From NCBI GenBank assembly GCA_011372845.1, contig DSAI01000164.1, forward strand, positions 1 through 5,333: DNA of 5,333 nucleotides, written 5' to 3'. Source of the DNA: Actinomycetota bacterium. Its GTDB lineage: Bacteria; Actinomycetota; Coriobacteriia; Anaerosomatales; Anaerosomataceae. Both the position numbers and the translations under genes were made by a program. The notes beneath the pieces were generated by a model. That model was not told the origin of the DNA. It ran no database searches and saw only the letters and a list, made by a program, of their open reading frames with translations. This document shows positions 5,145 to 5,333 of the stretch, piece after piece (position 1 is the stretch's first letter; each line of letters starts with the position of its first letter).

Positions 5145-5333
5145 ATGCCCCGACCGATCATCGATGTCGACGAATGCTCCGGTTGCGGCATCTGCGTGGA
5201 CGCGTGCCCTGAGGGCGTGCTCGACCTCGTGAATGATGTCGCTCAGCCGGTGAACGAAGATGACTGCACGGCATGCGGCACGTGCATGGAGGAGTGTCCG
5301 ATGGGCGCGATCACGGAGATCGAGGAAGACTGA
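5145..5333 (+). CDS. Clostridial-type 2[4Fe-4S] ferredoxin
   Basis: Small soluble electron carrier, probably low-potential, in the cytoplasm. The gene is complete at 62 residues, and its TGA is the last codon of the window. Two full CxxCxxCxxxCP motifs are present. C11, C14, C17 and C21 followed by proline form the first; C41, C44, C47 and C51 followed by proline form the second, in the usual pseudo-symmetric bacterial fold. The protein is strongly acidic, ending in EIEED, as is usual for docking to redox partners. There is no extra domain, signal peptide or membrane segment. The start has a strong SD site and a recognisable promoter. It is divergent from dnaK, so a functional link is not implied; anything it is co-transcribed with lies beyond the window. 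The partner enzyme cannot be told from here. Confidence 0.95.
   Translation: MPRPIIDVDECSGCGICVDACPEGVLDLVNDVAQPVNEDDCTACGTCMEECPMGAITEIEED

Noticed and set aside
1..5333. CRISPR arrays, insertion sequences, tRNA or rRNA genes, attachment sites
   Set aside because: No direct-repeat arrays, transposase genes, terminal repeats or structural RNA sequences are visible; the window is almost fully occupied by conserved chaperone genes.

Overview
This window is the heat-shock chaperone locus of a high-GC bacterium, most likely an actinobacterium. The evidence is the minus-strand order dnaK-grpE-dnaJ-hspR followed by clpB, with a MerR-type HspR repressor inside the operon. That layout is classical for Actinobacteria such as Streptomyces. 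A divergent clostridial-type 2[4Fe-4S] ferredoxin gene and a DnaK that keeps a segment missing from Streptomyces and Bacillus DnaK point to an anaerobic, deep-branching actinobacterial lineage (for example Coriobacteriia or relatives). That placement is inference, not proof.

Minus strand, in order of transcription. dnaK (4798-2912) is complete and has a strong Shine-Dalgarno (SD) site. grpE (2909-2271) starts 2 nt after the dnaK stop. dnaJ (2258-1128) follows after 12 nt with an AGGAG SD site. hspR (1111-695) follows after 16 nt, probably from a GTG start. A previously hidden 31-codon small ORF (698-603) starts at an ATGA overlap with the hspR stop and has its own SD site. Its TGA stop is followed at once by a perfect hairpin and 18 more coding-like codons in the same frame. 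A leader of 165 nt with several inverted repeats then precedes clpB (437 to the window edge), of which only the N-terminal domain is visible.

Plus strand. One short gene (5145-5333) encodes a complete 62-residue two-cluster ferredoxin with its own promoter and SD site. It is divergent from dnaK across a 346-nt regulatory region. That region holds a TTGACA-type dnaK promoter overlapping a degenerate HAIR-like element (HspR operator), a hairpin just upstream of the dnaK SD site, and the ferredoxin promoter.

How the genes work together. DnaK, DnaJ and GrpE form the Hsp70 folding cycle, and ClpB pulls apart aggregates together with DnaK. In studied actinobacteria HspR represses the dnaK operon and clpB, with DnaK as co-repressor, so folding demand feeds back on transcription. 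No textbook HAIR operator (CTTGAGT-N7-ACTCAAG) is visible in either non-coding region. HspR control here therefore rests on gene content and one weak candidate site. Most of the window is ordinary, well-conserved housekeeping sequence; the hspR-clpB junction is the part most worth a second look.
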